Positions 1-7,491 are shown, counted from the first letter of the stretch. The stretch: 31,229 bases of DNA from Bacteroidales bacterium UBA5226 (GCA_002409325.1 DHUU01000018.1:161130-192358), one strand, 5' to 3'. Numbers and translations: made by a program. The notes: generated by a model from the letters alone, not told the origin.

Positions 1-1151
1 CTCTTGTAAAGGGCAATGGCCTGGTCGGGTTCCAGATCCATAGCGGCCTGGATGATGTCGTTGGGGGTCAGGTATTCGGGCTGGTTGTCTGCAATGACAC
101 GGATTTCCTCTGCTGTCAGCTTAATGGGGTCAAAGTTGACGGCAACCGATCCGTAGCGCAGCAGGGGCATCATCACATTCTTTACCTCGGTGTTGGAAGC
201 GATCTCGGTCCGGATCTGGCGCTCGGCCTCGACGGGGTTGGAGGCCAGGCGGAGGAATTTCTCGGCAAGCTGGTCTTTGTTGCTTACATTGGATTCCTTC
301 ATGGCGGTGTAGAATTCATTCCAGAATCCCATGCCGGAAGTGCTGGTAACTGTCCATGCACTGGCAGGAACTTCTTTATTGTAACCGTTGTCTTTCAATG
401 CCTGTGCAAAGAAATCGCGGGTACGTTCGGCACGTCTTTTTGCCAGCGGATCGTTGATGCGGGAGGTCCCTTCCGGGGAAGCGTTACCTTCCACATCAAT
501 GCGGGTGATATTGAAATCGCTGCGCTTTGTCAGTTGCTTCAGGGAATTCAAGGTCCGCGTGATATCGGGCTGGGTGGCTATGGCGCCGGTTACAGTGTAG
601 CCGTTTACCGGGAAGTAGATCTTTCCGCGGAGGGCGGCCCTTACACTGGATTCAGCAGCTATGTGGGCCATATATACAGGCAGGACGGGAGTCAGCGGCA
701 CGGCTACGCCCCAGCTGCACAAGGGCAGGCACAATTCTTCCTTGGTCAGGCAGTCGAAGACCCATCCTTTGGTTTGCAGGGTGGCCGTGGCCAGACCGTC
801 ATGATACGGTATGGTGGTGCTGTAGCACAATACCTGCTGGACTGACCAGTCCACCACCGGGAAATTGGTGTCTACAACAGAGAATCCCTGTACCGTATAA
901 CAGGGCAATTCCTTTACATCGCCGTTGGCGTATAATACGGAAGGCATTATGGAGAAGGTAGTCCTTTTTGAAAAATAGTCAGCGGGGACTTCCACACAAA
1001 ATGAAATTTTTACGGTCCCATTCTGCTGAATATCAAAAACCGGCTCTCCGCAAACAATTCCGGAAAAATCGGCCGGCATCCTCGTGATCGCGCAAGATGT
1101 CGCAACAAGAGACACCGCCCCGAGGAATAGAAGAGTTAATATTTTCTTCAT
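1..1151 (-). CDS. OmpA-domain outer-membrane lipoprotein (3' end outside window)
   Basis: Seen: an open frame from the ATG at 1151 runs off the left edge (383 codons visible). A lipoprotein signal peptide ends in VATSC (Cys20). Residues ~25-190 form a Cys-containing (Cys34, 52, 84, 109, 134, 141, 145), Val/Thr-rich, probably beta-rich region. Residues ~178-255 match an OmpA C-terminal peptidoglycan-binding domain: the strand ITRIDVEGNASPEG is followed by a helix with RRAERTRDFF. The visible end (EPDQAIALYK) looks TPR-like. Known: Bacteroidales encode many OmpA-family lipoproteins that tether the outer membrane to peptidoglycan, some near fimbrial loci. Inference: a periplasm-facing lipoprotein with an OmpA domain. 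The N-terminal part could be a DUF3868-type domain, but I cannot confirm this. It is transcribed divergently from the deoxynucleoside kinase. Confidence 0.8.
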   Translation of the reverse strand, partial: MKKILTLLFLGAVSLVATSCAITRMPADFSGIVCGEPVFDIQQNGTVKISFCVEVPADYFSKRTTFSIMPSVLYANGDVKELPCYTVQGFSVVDTNFPVVDWSVQQVLCYSTTIPYHDGLATATLQTKGWVFDCLTKEELCLPLCSWGVAVPLTPVLPVYMAHIAAESSVRAALRGKIYFPVNGYTVTGAIATQPDITRTLNSLKQLTKRSDFNITRIDVEGNASPEGTSRINDPLAKRRAERTRDFFAQALKDNGYNKEVPASAWTVTSTSGMGFWNEFYTAMKESNVSNKDQLAEKFLRLASNPVEAERQIRTEIASNTEVKNVMMPLLRYGSVAVNFDPIKLTAEEIRVIADNQPEYLTPNDIIQAAMDLEPDQAIALYK

Positions 1152-1195
1152 CGTAATATAAAATTATGAATTGTAGATATCTATCAGGTTATATG

Positions 1196-1226
1196 CAAAG
1201 TTATGCAAAATATTGCCACGCAACAA
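1196..1226 (-). promoter_or_regulatory. Bacteroidetes-type promoter for the OmpA lipoprotein
   Basis: On the minus strand TAACTTTG (1203-1196) matches the -7 consensus TAnnTTTG. A TTG lies 20 nt upstream (1226-1224) as a candidate -33 element. The leader to the ATG at 1151 would be about 40 nt. Confidence 0.5.
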
Positions 1227-1274
1227 CAATTTTTGTTAATTACCTGTTAATTGTTTTTAGGGCGAAAAATTACG

Positions 1275-1282
1275 TATATTTG
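1275..1282 (+). promoter_or_regulatory. Promoter -7 element for the deoxynucleoside kinase
   Basis: TATATTTG matches TAnnTTTG, with a weak -33 candidate TTG at 1251-1253 (21 nt spacing). It lies 20 nt upstream of the ATG at 1303. Confidence 0.5.
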
Positions 1283-1302
1283 TTCTACATAAATCATTGT
1301 GT

Positions 1303-1914
1303 ATGCATATTGCTGTTGCCGGGAACATAGGAAGCGGGAAAACCACCCTGACAAGGCTTCTTTCCAAACATTACGGGTGGGTCCCCAAGTATGAAGAAGT
1401 GGTAGACAACCCCTATCTAACAGACTTCTACGAGGATATGAAGCGCTGGTCTTTCAATCTCCAGATATTCTTTCTTAACCGGCGCCTGGCAGGCATCGTC
1501 GAGATCCAGAAAGCGGGACATACCGTCATCCAGGACCGTACCATTTATGAAGATGCCAGCATTTTTGCAACCAACCTGCACGCGATGGGGCTTATGTCCA
1601 CGCGTGATTTTGACAATTATATCAAACTCTATGAGCTGATGATATCGCTCATACCTGCTCCCGATCTGATCATATACCTCAGGGCTACGGTCCCCACCCT
1701 GGTGAACCGTATCCAGAAAAGGGGCCGGGATTATGAAAATTCCATACGCCTGGACTACCTTACCGGCCTGAACGAACGGTATGAGACCTGGATCATGAAT
1801 TATGAAGGGCCCAAATTGATTTTGGAAGTAGACAATCTCCAGGTAGAGGAGAATCCGGAAGATTTCAGCAAGGTGATTGACAAGATAGACGCCCAGCTGC
1901 ACGGACTTTTCTAG
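1303..1914 (+). CDS. Deoxynucleoside kinase
   Basis: Phosphorylates deoxyribonucleosides at the 5' position with ATP (nucleotide salvage, cytoplasm). Seen: a P-loop GNIGSGKTT at residues ~7-15, then DNPYLTDFYEDM and WSFNLQIFFLNRR typical of the dNK/dGK family, the substrate-site stretch QDRTIYEDASIFA, and a lid region with RIQKRGRDYE. At 203 aa it has family length. I chose the ATG at 1303 (MHIAVAGNIGSG) over the in-frame TTG at 1297 because the family begins with MHIA directly before the P-loop. The yifB-like gene follows 66 nt downstream on the same strand and may be cotranscribed. Substrate preference (dA/dC/dG) cannot be read from sequence alone. Confidence 0.93.
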   Translation: MHIAVAGNIGSGKTTLTRLLSKHYGWVPKYEEVVDNPYLTDFYEDMKRWSFNLQIFFLNRRLAGIVEIQKAGHTVIQDRTIYEDASIFATNLHAMGLMSTRDFDNYIKLYELMISLIPAPDLIIYLRATVPTLVNRIQKRGRDYENSIRLDYLTGLNERYETWIMNYEGPKLILEVDNLQVEENPEDFSKVIDKIDAQLHGLF

Positions 1915-1980
1915 GTCCCCAGTAGAGGTTTCCGGAACTTATTTTTTCCCGCATGATGTTGGATTTTTTATGTGTGAAGT

Positions 1981-3501
1981 ATGTTGGTAAAGGCATACGG
2001 GAGTGCGGTATGCGGGATAGAGGCGATCACCGTTACCATAGAAGCGGATGTTTCTCCTGGTATCAATTTTCACCTGGTAGGTTTGCCAGACAGCGCCGTG
2101 AGGGAGTCCCAGCAACGTGTTTCAACGGCTGTGCATTCCGTGGGTTTGCGCATCCCATGTAAAAGAATTGTGGTAAACATGGCTCCTGCCGATATCCGGA
2201 AGGAAGGCTCGGCTTATGACCTGCCCCTGGCCCTGGCGGTGCTGGCGGCATCGGAACAGATTCTGGCCCCCATGCTGGGCACCACGCTCTGCATGGGAGA
2301 ACTGGCGCTGGACGGAACGCTGCGGCCAATCAGGGGTGCTCTGTCCATGGCCCTTCATGCGAGAGATTGCGGGTTCAAGTCGTGTATCTTTCCCCTGGAA
2401 TCGGCCCGGGAGGCTGCCGTGGTGGAAGGCCTGGACGTGTATGGAGTCACGCACCTGGCCCAGGTGCTGGATCTTACGGAAGGGTTCGTGAGAATGGCGC
2501 CTCTGAAGCCGGACGACACAGAGAAGAATATTTCCTCTGCGGCACAGCCCCCGGATTTTTCCCTGGTGCGCGGGCAGGCTCAGGCGCGCCGTGCCCTTGA
2601 AGTGGCAGCGGCCGGGGGACACAACGTGCTCATGACTGGTCCGCCTGGGGCAGGGAAAACCTTTATGGCACGCTGTCTTCCGGGAATCCTCCCGCCTTTA
2701 TCCCGGGACGAGGCCATGGAAACCACCCGTATCTGGTCTGTGGCCGGTGTGCCCCGAAGCGAGCAGGGGCTGATGCGCTCCCGCCCGTTCCGTTCCCCGC
2801 ACCATACGGCCTCTGTGGTTTCCCTTACGGGCGGGGGCGCTTCGGCATTGCCCGGTGAAATATCCCTTGCTCACAACGGGGTACTCTACCTGGACGAGCT
2901 GCCTGAATTCCCTTCCGCAGCGCTGGAAGTGCTGCGGCAGCCCCTGGAAGACGGAACCATAAGGCTTTCCCGGGCGCGGTACAAAGTGGATTACCCGGCA
3001 CGGTTCATGCTGGTGGCCTCTATGAATCCCTGCCCCTGCGGATACAAGGGACACCCGGCCAGAGAGTGTGTTTGCCCGGCGTACCAGGTGCAACGCTATG
3101 AGAATAAAATCTCGGGTCCCTTGATGGACCGGATTGACATTCACCTGACAGTAAAGCCCGTAGACGTGGAGGACCTGATCCCTGGGGAGGCTGCCACACC
3201 TTTGTCAGAAGGCTCTGAGGCTATACGCCGGCGAGTGGAGCAGGCCCGCGCCCTGCAGACGGAACGGTTCAGGGGCATGGCAGGAGTGCACACCAATGCC
3301 CATATCGGGGTAGGGATGCTGCCGGAAGTTTGCGGACTCGGGCCTGCATGCAGGACGTTCCTCAAACAAGCCCTGGAACGGATGCACCTGTCTGCCCGTG
3401 CCCACCACCGCATCCAGCGCCTGGCCCGCACCATAGCAGACCTGGATGGCTCCAAAGTCATTGAGATCAAGCACCTGGCAGAGGCGATCCAGTATAAGTG
3501 A
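1981..3501 (+). CDS. YifB/ComM-family Mg-chelatase-like AAA+ ATPase
   Basis: Seen: 506 aa, full length. An N-terminal ChlI/LonS5-like domain (residues ~1-170; VEADVSPG-type stretch, GLPDSAVRESQQRV) is followed by an AAA+ Mg_chelatase domain with Walker A GPPGAGKT (~residues 218-225), a Walker B-like stretch VLYLDELPEF and the Cys-rich SMNPCPCGYKG. A C-terminal Mg_chelatase_C helix bundle holds ARAHHRIQRLARTIADL. Known: ComM is a hexameric helicase that promotes branch migration during natural transformation in Vibrio and Haemophilus; the role in Bacteroidales is not established. Start: the ATG at 1981 gives MLVKAYGSAV, the usual family N-terminus. No Shine-Dalgarno sequence is visible. Confidence 0.93.
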   Translation: MLVKAYGSAVCGIEAITVTIEADVSPGINFHLVGLPDSAVRESQQRVSTAVHSVGLRIPCKRIVVNMAPADIRKEGSAYDLPLALAVLAASEQILAPMLGTTLCMGELALDGTLRPIRGALSMALHARDCGFKSCIFPLESAREAAVVEGLDVYGVTHLAQVLDLTEGFVRMAPLKPDDTEKNISSAAQPPDFSLVRGQAQARRALEVAAAGGHNVLMTGPPGAGKTFMARCLPGILPPLSRDEAMETTRIWSVAGVPRSEQGLMRSRPFRSPHHTASVVSLTGGGASALPGEISLAHNGVLYLDELPEFPSAALEVLRQPLEDGTIRLSRARYKVDYPARFMLVASMNPCPCGYKGHPARECVCPAYQVQRYENKISGPLMDRIDIHLTVKPVDVEDLIPGEAATPLSEGSEAIRRRVEQARALQTERFRGMAGVHTNAHIGVGMLPEVCGLGPACRTFLKQALERMHLSARAHHRIQRLARTIADLDGSKVIEIKHLAEAIQYK

Positions 3502-3568
3502 GCAGAATCGTCACCTCGGTCAACAGAATGACGTAATTAACGAAAACAATATATAATGTAAAACAAAC

Positions 3569-3599
3569 TTGTCAAATAGTAAAATAAGATTTACATTTG
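3569..3599 (+). promoter_or_regulatory. Promoter for the DUF2178-like/XRE pair
   Basis: TACATTTG at 3592-3599 matches the -7 consensus TAnnTTTG, with TTG at 3569-3571 spaced 20 nt upstream as the -33 element. The leader is about 25 nt. The surrounding 3502-3626 intergenic stretch is AT-rich and otherwise empty. Confidence 0.6.
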
Positions 3600-3626
3600 T
3601 GCGTATAATAACTAATCCCGTAGATC

Positions 3627-4106
3627 ATGAAACGAAAAAAAATCCTTCTTCCGCACAAGTTTCAGATCATCGGCTGGAGTATGTTTTCTGCAGCCGTTGT
3701 ATTGTTGCTCTTTATCATATTTAGATACGAATGGAGCGCAAGCCATGAAAACACGTTTCTTCCCATAGTGGATCAGTACAGCAGGTATTTTACATTCTTA
3801 ATTTTGGTATTGGCATACGGCTCGGCTTTTTTTGTGGCCTTTTCCGAAGAAAAACAGGAAGACGAGCTGGTCAGGGAAATACGATTTTCTTCAGTCACCC
3901 TGGTTGCGGCCATACTTTTTGCTATGTTGGTGTTGTGGTCTATTCTGGCGGCACTATCCCATGTCTTTCGGCTTGATTTCTTAACCAATCGCAGTTACAT
4001 AATAATGTACTGGGTGTCAAACATACTTTTTGCCTTTTTTCTTTATGTTATTGTGTTCAGGGTAAGGCTGTTCATTTTAAAAAGGAGGTCAAAAAATGAA
4101 GAATAA
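3627..4106 (+). CDS. Small four-TM membrane protein, DUF2178-like
   Basis: Seen: 159 aa with about four hydrophobic segments (residues ~15-35, ~52-72, ~88-112, ~125-145), a basic N-terminus (MKRKKILL) and a basic C-terminal tail (LKRRSKNEE). The last 11 bp overlap the start of a small XRE-family regulator. Known: DUF2178-type membrane proteins are commonly paired with ~65-residue YozG-like XRE regulators in Firmicutes and Bacteroidetes; no biochemical role is established. Inference: the two form one transcriptional and probably functional unit (membrane sensor/effector with its regulator). The family call rests on size, topology and the partner gene rather than on a diagnostic motif. Confidence 0.7.
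   Translation: MKRKKILLPHKFQIIGWSMFSAAVVLLLFIIFRYEWSASHENTFLPIVDQYSRYFTFLILVLAYGSAFFVAFSEEKQEDELVREIRFSSVTLVAAILFAMLVLWSILAALSHVFRLDFLTNRSYIIMYWVSNILFAFFLYVIVFRVRLFILKRRSKNEE
4082..4090 (+). promoter_or_regulatory. Strong Shine-Dalgarno sequence before the XRE gene
   Basis: The run AAAGGAGGT lies about 6 nt before the ATG at 4096, inside the 3' end of the upstream gene. It is a near-perfect anti-SD complement, unlike other starts in this window. Confidence 0.6.
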
Positions 4107-4293
4107 TATAAGGGTGGAACGTGCCATTAAGAAAATCACACAACAGGATCTGGCCGGGTTATGCGGAGTAAGCCGTCAAACCATCAATGCCATTGAAACG
4201 GAACGATTTGTTCCGTCCACCGTTTTGGCTTTGAAGATATCCCGTGTGTTCGGGAAAAACGTTAACGATATGTTTCTCCTGGAAGAGGAATAG
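4096..4293 (+). CDS. Small XRE-family HTH regulator (YozG-like)
   Basis: Seen: 65 aa made almost entirely of one HTH_XRE domain. ERAIKKITQQDLAGLCGVS is helices 1-2, RQTINAIETERFVPS is the recognition helix and turn, and TVLALKISRVFGKNVNDMF is the terminal helices. Known: such minimal regulators bind DNA as dimers and usually control their own operon and the paired membrane protein. The ATG at 4096 overlaps the upstream stop by 11 bp and has a strong SD sequence, implying translational coupling. There is no partner toxin, so I do not call a toxin-antitoxin system. Confidence 0.88.
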   Translation: MKNNIRVERAIKKITQQDLAGLCGVSRQTINAIETERFVPSTVLALKISRVFGKNVNDMFLLEEE

Positions 4294-4298
4294 TTACC

Positions 4299-4306
4299 TA
4301 TCTTTG
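4299..4306 (+). promoter_or_regulatory. -7 element directly upstream of tsaE
   Basis: TATCTTTG matches TAnnTTTG and ends 4 nt before the ATG at 4311. This would place transcription initiation at or next to the start codon. No convincing -33 element is seen. Confidence 0.45.
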
Positions 4307-4310
4307 CACC

Positions 4311-4724
4311 ATGGAACTGATTTTTTCCCTAAAGAACATACGTGAGGCGGCCGAGGCGCTTTTACAGCATACCGGCAAGGAGGGCGTAGTGGCTTTTTAC
4401 GGGCAGATGGGGGCTGGTAAGACCACCTTTATCAAAGCCTTGTGTCAGGTCCTGGGAACGGAAGACTGGGTGAACAGCCCCACCTTTGCCCTGGTCAATG
4501 AATACCTTTCTTCAGAAGGAATCCCCATATATCACTTTGATTTCTTCCGCATTAAAAACATACAGGAAACCCTGGACATGGGGTGCACAGAATATTTTGA
4601 AACTCCGGGAACCTTATCTTTGGTTGAATGGCCCGAGTTGATCACCCCCCTGCTGCCTCCGGACACCTGGCGCGCAATCCTTGAGGTCCTCCCTTCCGGG
4701 GAACGGAAACTGACTGTTACCTGA
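4311..4724 (+). CDS. tsaE: tRNA threonylcarbamoyladenosine biosynthesis ATPase TsaE
   Basis: TsaE is the small ATPase that works with TsaB-TsaD in the bacterial t6A37 modification of ANN-decoding tRNAs. Seen: 137 aa (usual length), Walker A GQMGAGKTT at residues ~31-39, the family motifs NSPTFALVNEY and HFDFFRI, and the conserved VEWPE near residue 105. The downstream selD is convergent, with a 44-nt gap. A TsaC/Sua5 protein of the same pathway lies at 13360-13947 in a different operon. Confidence 0.95.
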   Translation: MELIFSLKNIREAAEALLQHTGKEGVVAFYGQMGAGKTTFIKALCQVLGTEDWVNSPTFALVNEYLSSEGIPIYHFDFFRIKNIQETLDMGCTEYFETPGTLSLVEWPELITPLLPPDTWRAILEVLPSGERKLTVT

Positions 4725-4768
4725 GGAATACTTCCCTTCGGCGAAATGAAGTTGATTGTGAGACCGTA

Positions 4769-5968
4769 TTAGCGGATCTCCCCAACACAGACGGCACCGA
4801 ATTCTTTTTCAAGAACGGCCCGACTGCGCGGGTTCGCGGCAATAAGCAATCCGCCGCTGGTTTGGGGATCGCAGAGCAGGAATTTGATCGGGTCGGGCAG
4901 GGAGCCTCCAGAAGGGATGCCCACGGTAACTGTGTTATCCGACGCCGAGAATTCCAGCCTGTGACCGTAACTGTCAAAATTCCGGTAGGTACCTCCGGGG
5001 ATACAATCCTGGGTGACATACGTTCCGATACCCGGGATGAGGGGGACCCGGTCCACGTCAATGTGTGCGGTAAAGGAAGAACCGTCTACCATTTCCAGGC
5101 AGTGTCCCAGCAGACCGAATCCCGTTACATCGGTCAGCGCATGTACGTCCTTCAGCTGAGCAAGCCGGGGACCTTCCGTGTTGAGCCGGGTCATAAGCAA
5201 CAGGGCCGTTTCCATATGTTCCTTCAAGGCAACTCCCCTTTTGATCCCGGTACTGATGAGTCCAATACCCAGGGGTTTGGTGAGAAACAAAAGGTCTCCC
5301 TTTTGTACGGTATTGTTCTTCTTTATGAGTGCAGTATCTATGATCCCGGTAACGGCCAGTCCGAAGACAGGTTCCGAAATACTGATGCTGTGTCCCCCGG
5401 CTAGGGGGATTCCCGCTGCCGAACAAACGGCTCGCGCGCCCTCCAAAACTTTTCCGGCCACAGAAGCCGGCAGCATGTCCAGCGGCCATCCCAGGATGGC
5501 AATGGCCATCAGGGGATTCCCGCCCATGGCGTATACATCTGACAGGGCATTGGAGGCAGCGATGCGGCCAAAATCGTACGGATCGTCCACTATGGGGGTA
5601 AAGAAATCGGTGGTGCTGATGACCGCTTTGCCTCCGCCAATATCGTAAACGGCGGCATCGTCGCTGGATTCGTTTCCCACCAGCAGCCCAGGGAATTCAC
5701 TTATGCCGGGGCGACGATCACCAGTACCGTTGCTCCGGCCCACCACTGCAGTACGCTGTTCCTCTGCAACCGCACTCTCTTTGCCAGTACCTGCATGCTG
5801 TTCCCTTATACCGGGGGTTTGCGGCCGCACGGCAGCGTACAGGCTTTCCAGATCCTTTTTCGGGCTCCCGGATAGGCTTTCTTGCAGTATCTGGCGCAGC
5901 TGGGCAGGAGATATTTTGCACCCGCATCCCGCTCCCGGGCTAAATTGTGTCAAACGTATGGATCCCAT
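4769..5968 (-). CDS. selD: Selenide, water dikinase (selenophosphate synthetase)
   Basis: Makes selenophosphate from selenide and ATP, the selenium donor for the adjacent MnmH. Seen: 399 aa from the ATG at 5968. The N-terminus IRLTQFSPGAGCGCKIS carries the catalytic Cys (Cys15, equivalent to E. coli Cys17; a real Cys, not a TGA selenocysteine) and Lys18. Later come LLVGNESSDDAAVYD, STTDFFTPIVDDPYDFGRIA, GGHSI, LTDVTGFGLLGH and CDPQTSGGLL, all family hallmarks. The start lies 29 bp inside mnmH, so the two are translationally coupled; an in-frame extension further upstream would only be mnmH shadow. Odd: about 50 extra residues (~32-90), Ala/Gly/Arg/Glu-rich, lie between the catalytic loop and LLVGNE, where E. 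coli SelD has about 13 residues. Confidence 0.95.
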   Translation of the reverse strand: MGSIRLTQFSPGAGCGCKISPAQLRQILQESLSGSPKKDLESLYAAVRPQTPGIREQHAGTGKESAVAEEQRTAVVGRSNGTGDRRPGISEFPGLLVGNESSDDAAVYDIGGGKAVISTTDFFTPIVDDPYDFGRIAASNALSDVYAMGGNPLMAIAILGWPLDMLPASVAGKVLEGARAVCSAAGIPLAGGHSISISEPVFGLAVTGIIDTALIKKNNTVQKGDLLFLTKPLGIGLISTGIKRGVALKEHMETALLLMTRLNTEGPRLAQLKDVHALTDVTGFGLLGHCLEMVDGSSFTAHIDVDRVPLIPGIGTYVTQDCIPGGTYRNFDSYGHRLEFSASDNTVTVGIPSGGSLPDPIKFLLCDPQTSGGLLIAANPRSRAVLEKEFGAVCVGEIR

Positions 5969-6938
5969 GACTCTTTTTGCGAATTTCCAATTGGTAATTG
6001 TATGCTTTATCGTAATAGGCCAGGCAGATTTGCAGGGCAGTTTTAATGTCCCCGCTGCGACAGGCCTCAAGGGCTTTTTTGCACTGGTCAAAACCCAGTC
6101 TTTTTTCAATTTTACAAATGGCATTTTCCAGCAGACACGGATCGAAGCCGGCATACTCTTTCATCAGACGGCAGGTGCGTTCCTGGTGAGAGGCTTCTAT
6201 TAAATAAAATTCGGCCTGTTGCATTTTGTCCCACAGCCCATCAGGAAGGCTGCATTTTCCCACGTTGCGGCTTTCATCTTCCAGCCATACGGGCCGGGCC
6301 GGGTCCATCCTGGAAAAAGCCCGGAATAAAAGGTTTTGGAAATGTTCGGTTGTAGGCTGCGGGGGAAGCCCCAGGTTGCCAAACGCCGAGCCTTTGTGTC
6401 CGGCCAGCCCTTCCAGGTCTATGACCTGTTCCCCGGCCTCGGCCATTTGATGCAAACGTTCCGTCTTCCCGCTGCCAGTCAATCCGCCCAGCACGTTGAT
6501 GGGATGGGGCAAGTGATCAAAAAAGCTGAGGAGGTGGTTGCGGTATGCTTTGTACCCCTGTTCCAGGGTATAGCACCGGATGCCCATCTTTTCCATGAGC
6601 CAGGCCACCGAGGCGGAACGCATCCCGCCCCGCCAGCAGTAGAGCAACAACGATCCTCCGGAGGCGTCACCCGGGTTTCCGCTGGCTATTTCCATCCCCC
6701 GGCGGGCCATTTCTTCCAGGCGGGGGCCCGTTAGCTCCAGCCCTTTGAGCACGGCGGCGGTGTGTCCCTGCTGCACGTACAGTGTCCCCACCTCCGCACG
6801 TTCCCGGTCGTTAAAAAGCGGAAAAAGAAAAGCCCCCGGTATATGACCTTTATCATATTCCGCGGGCGTTCTTACATCGGCCACAGGTGTGGTCAGCGAT
6901 CTTTTCAGAAATTCTTCAACAGAGATGGGTTCCATCAT
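5940..6938 (-). CDS. mnmH: tRNA 2-selenouridine synthase MnmH/SelU
   Basis: Converts 2-thiouridine to 2-selenouridine at the wobble position (U34) of certain tRNAs using selenophosphate. Seen: 332 aa. An N-terminal rhodanese domain (residues ~1-130) has ADVRTPAEYDKGHIPGA and the active-site loop YCWRGGMRS (catalytic Cys). A C-terminal P-loop domain has GGLTGSGKT at ~150-158 and EDESRNVGK. Start: the double ATG at 6938/6935, immediately preceded by a TACCTTTG -7 element; the first ATG gives MMEPISVEEF. It overlaps selD by 29 bp. No selA/selB lies in the window, so only the selenouridine use of selenium is evidenced here. Confidence 0.95.
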   Translation of the reverse strand: MMEPISVEEFLKRSLTTPVADVRTPAEYDKGHIPGAFLFPLFNDRERAEVGTLYVQQGHTAAVLKGLELTGPRLEEMARRGMEIASGNPGDASGGSLLLYCWRGGMRSASVAWLMEKMGIRCYTLEQGYKAYRNHLLSFFDHLPHPINVLGGLTGSGKTERLHQMAEAGEQVIDLEGLAGHKGSAFGNLGLPPQPTTEHFQNLLFRAFSRMDPARPVWLEDESRNVGKCSLPDGLWDKMQQAEFYLIEASHQERTCRLMKEYAGFDPCLLENAICKIEKRLGFDQCKKALEACRSGDIKTALQICLAYYDKAYNYQLEIRKKSHGIHTFDTI

Positions 6939-6942
6939 ACCG

Positions 6943-6950
6943 CAAAGGTA
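6943..6950 (-). promoter_or_regulatory. -7 element for mnmH-selD
   Basis: TACCTTTG on the minus strand (6950-6943) lies 4 nt upstream of the ATG at 6938. It matches TAnnTTTG; no clear -33 element is visible. Confidence 0.5.
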
Positions 6951-6964
6951 TGAAAAAACTATTT

Positions 6965-7354
6965 TTAATTCTTCCGCTCAATTAGGTAAGCTACCAACAG
7001 GCCCAGTCCCCCGAAAAACAGCGGGCTGGCGAGCATCAAAAAGCCATTCACGGCATCGTGGGTGGAACCGAATCCGGATCCGGGGAACCAGACGGTAAGG
7101 CCCAGCCAGACGACCAGCAAACCAACTCCCAGGCCGATGAGCAGACAGGCAGGTCTGATATTGCTTTTGGGGTCTTTCTTAACGTTCATTTCCCATTGGG
7201 GATTGATCTCTTTCAAAGCGCTCAGTGAATCGGGACTCATCGAGGCCAGCGTTTCCAGAAAACGCAAACGTTCTTTCTTTGTTGCCATGCGGGTCCATAT
7301 GGCATAAATGAAATAAAATACGGTTGCAACGATTAAAACAGCAGTAAGATCCAT
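6965..7354 (-). CDS. Three-TM membrane protein, DUF6249-like, in ECF sigma unit
   Basis: Seen: 129 aa with an N-terminal TM segment (~residues 4-20), a charged cytoplasmic-type stretch ~22-66 (MATKKERLRFLETLASM, SPDSLSALKEINPQ) and two TM segments (~68-90, ~104-125) ending in ERKN. Known: DUF6249-type membrane proteins of Bacteroidetes commonly sit beside ECF sigma factor genes; function unknown. The gene is divergent from the sigma factor, and its promoter carries the same TGTAAC/CGTC motif as the sigma factor's own, so I infer that it is a direct target of that sigma factor. The family name is from memory of similar loci and is less certain than the topology. Confidence 0.75.
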   Translation of the reverse strand: MDLTAVLIVATVFYFIYAIWTRMATKKERLRFLETLASMSPDSLSALKEINPQWEMNVKKDPKSNIRPACLLIGLGVGLLVVWLGLTVWFPGSGFGSTHDAVNGFLMLASPLFFGGLGLLVAYLIERKN

Positions 7355-7400
7355 TTTTTTAATAATTTAGCGTGAAACATTTATTTACTTTCAACTCTTT

Positions 7401-7426
7401 GACGTAACACTTTCATCCCGGTTACA
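7401..7426 (-). promoter_or_regulatory. ECF-type promoter driving the membrane protein at 6965-7354
   Basis: On the minus strand TGTAAC (7426-7421) is followed after exactly 16 nt by CGTC (7404-7401). This is an ECF-type -35/-10 pair, identical in sequence and spacing to the one facing the opposite way at 7432-7457. The leader to the ATG at 7354 is about 40 nt. Confidence 0.65.
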
Positions 7427-7431
7427 AAAGA

Positions 7432-7457
7432 TGTAACGTTTTTTCCTGCTTTGCGTC
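7432..7457 (+). promoter_or_regulatory. ECF-type autoregulatory promoter of the sigma factor
   Basis: TGTAAC (7432-7437), a 16-nt spacer with a T-run, then CGTC (7454-7457), about 43 nt upstream of the sigma factor start. TGTAAC...CGTC/CGAC resembles promoters of known ECF sigma factors (for example Bacillus SigX), and ECF genes are usually autoregulated. Confidence 0.65.
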
Positions 7458-7464
7458 AAAAAGG

Positions 7465-7491
7465 CAAAGAAAACAAAGAAAACAAAGAAAA
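7465..7491 (+). repeat. Three perfect tandem copies of a 9-bp unit in a 5' leader
   Basis: The unit CAAAGAAAA occurs at 7465, 7474 and 7483 without mismatch, ending 9 nt before the TTG start of the sigma factor. It is purine-rich and single-stranded in character. It may act as an unstructured ribosome-access region; a copy-number effect is only a possibility. Confidence 0.85.

Noticed and set aside
3627..4293. Toxin-antitoxin system
   Set aside because: The partner of the XRE regulator is a four-TM membrane protein larger than usual membrane toxins, and the pair matches the known DUF2178/XRE arrangement.
5915..5935. Possible selenocysteine (TGA) in SelD active site
   Set aside because: The active-site loop encodes Cys (GAGCGC) with no in-frame TGA.
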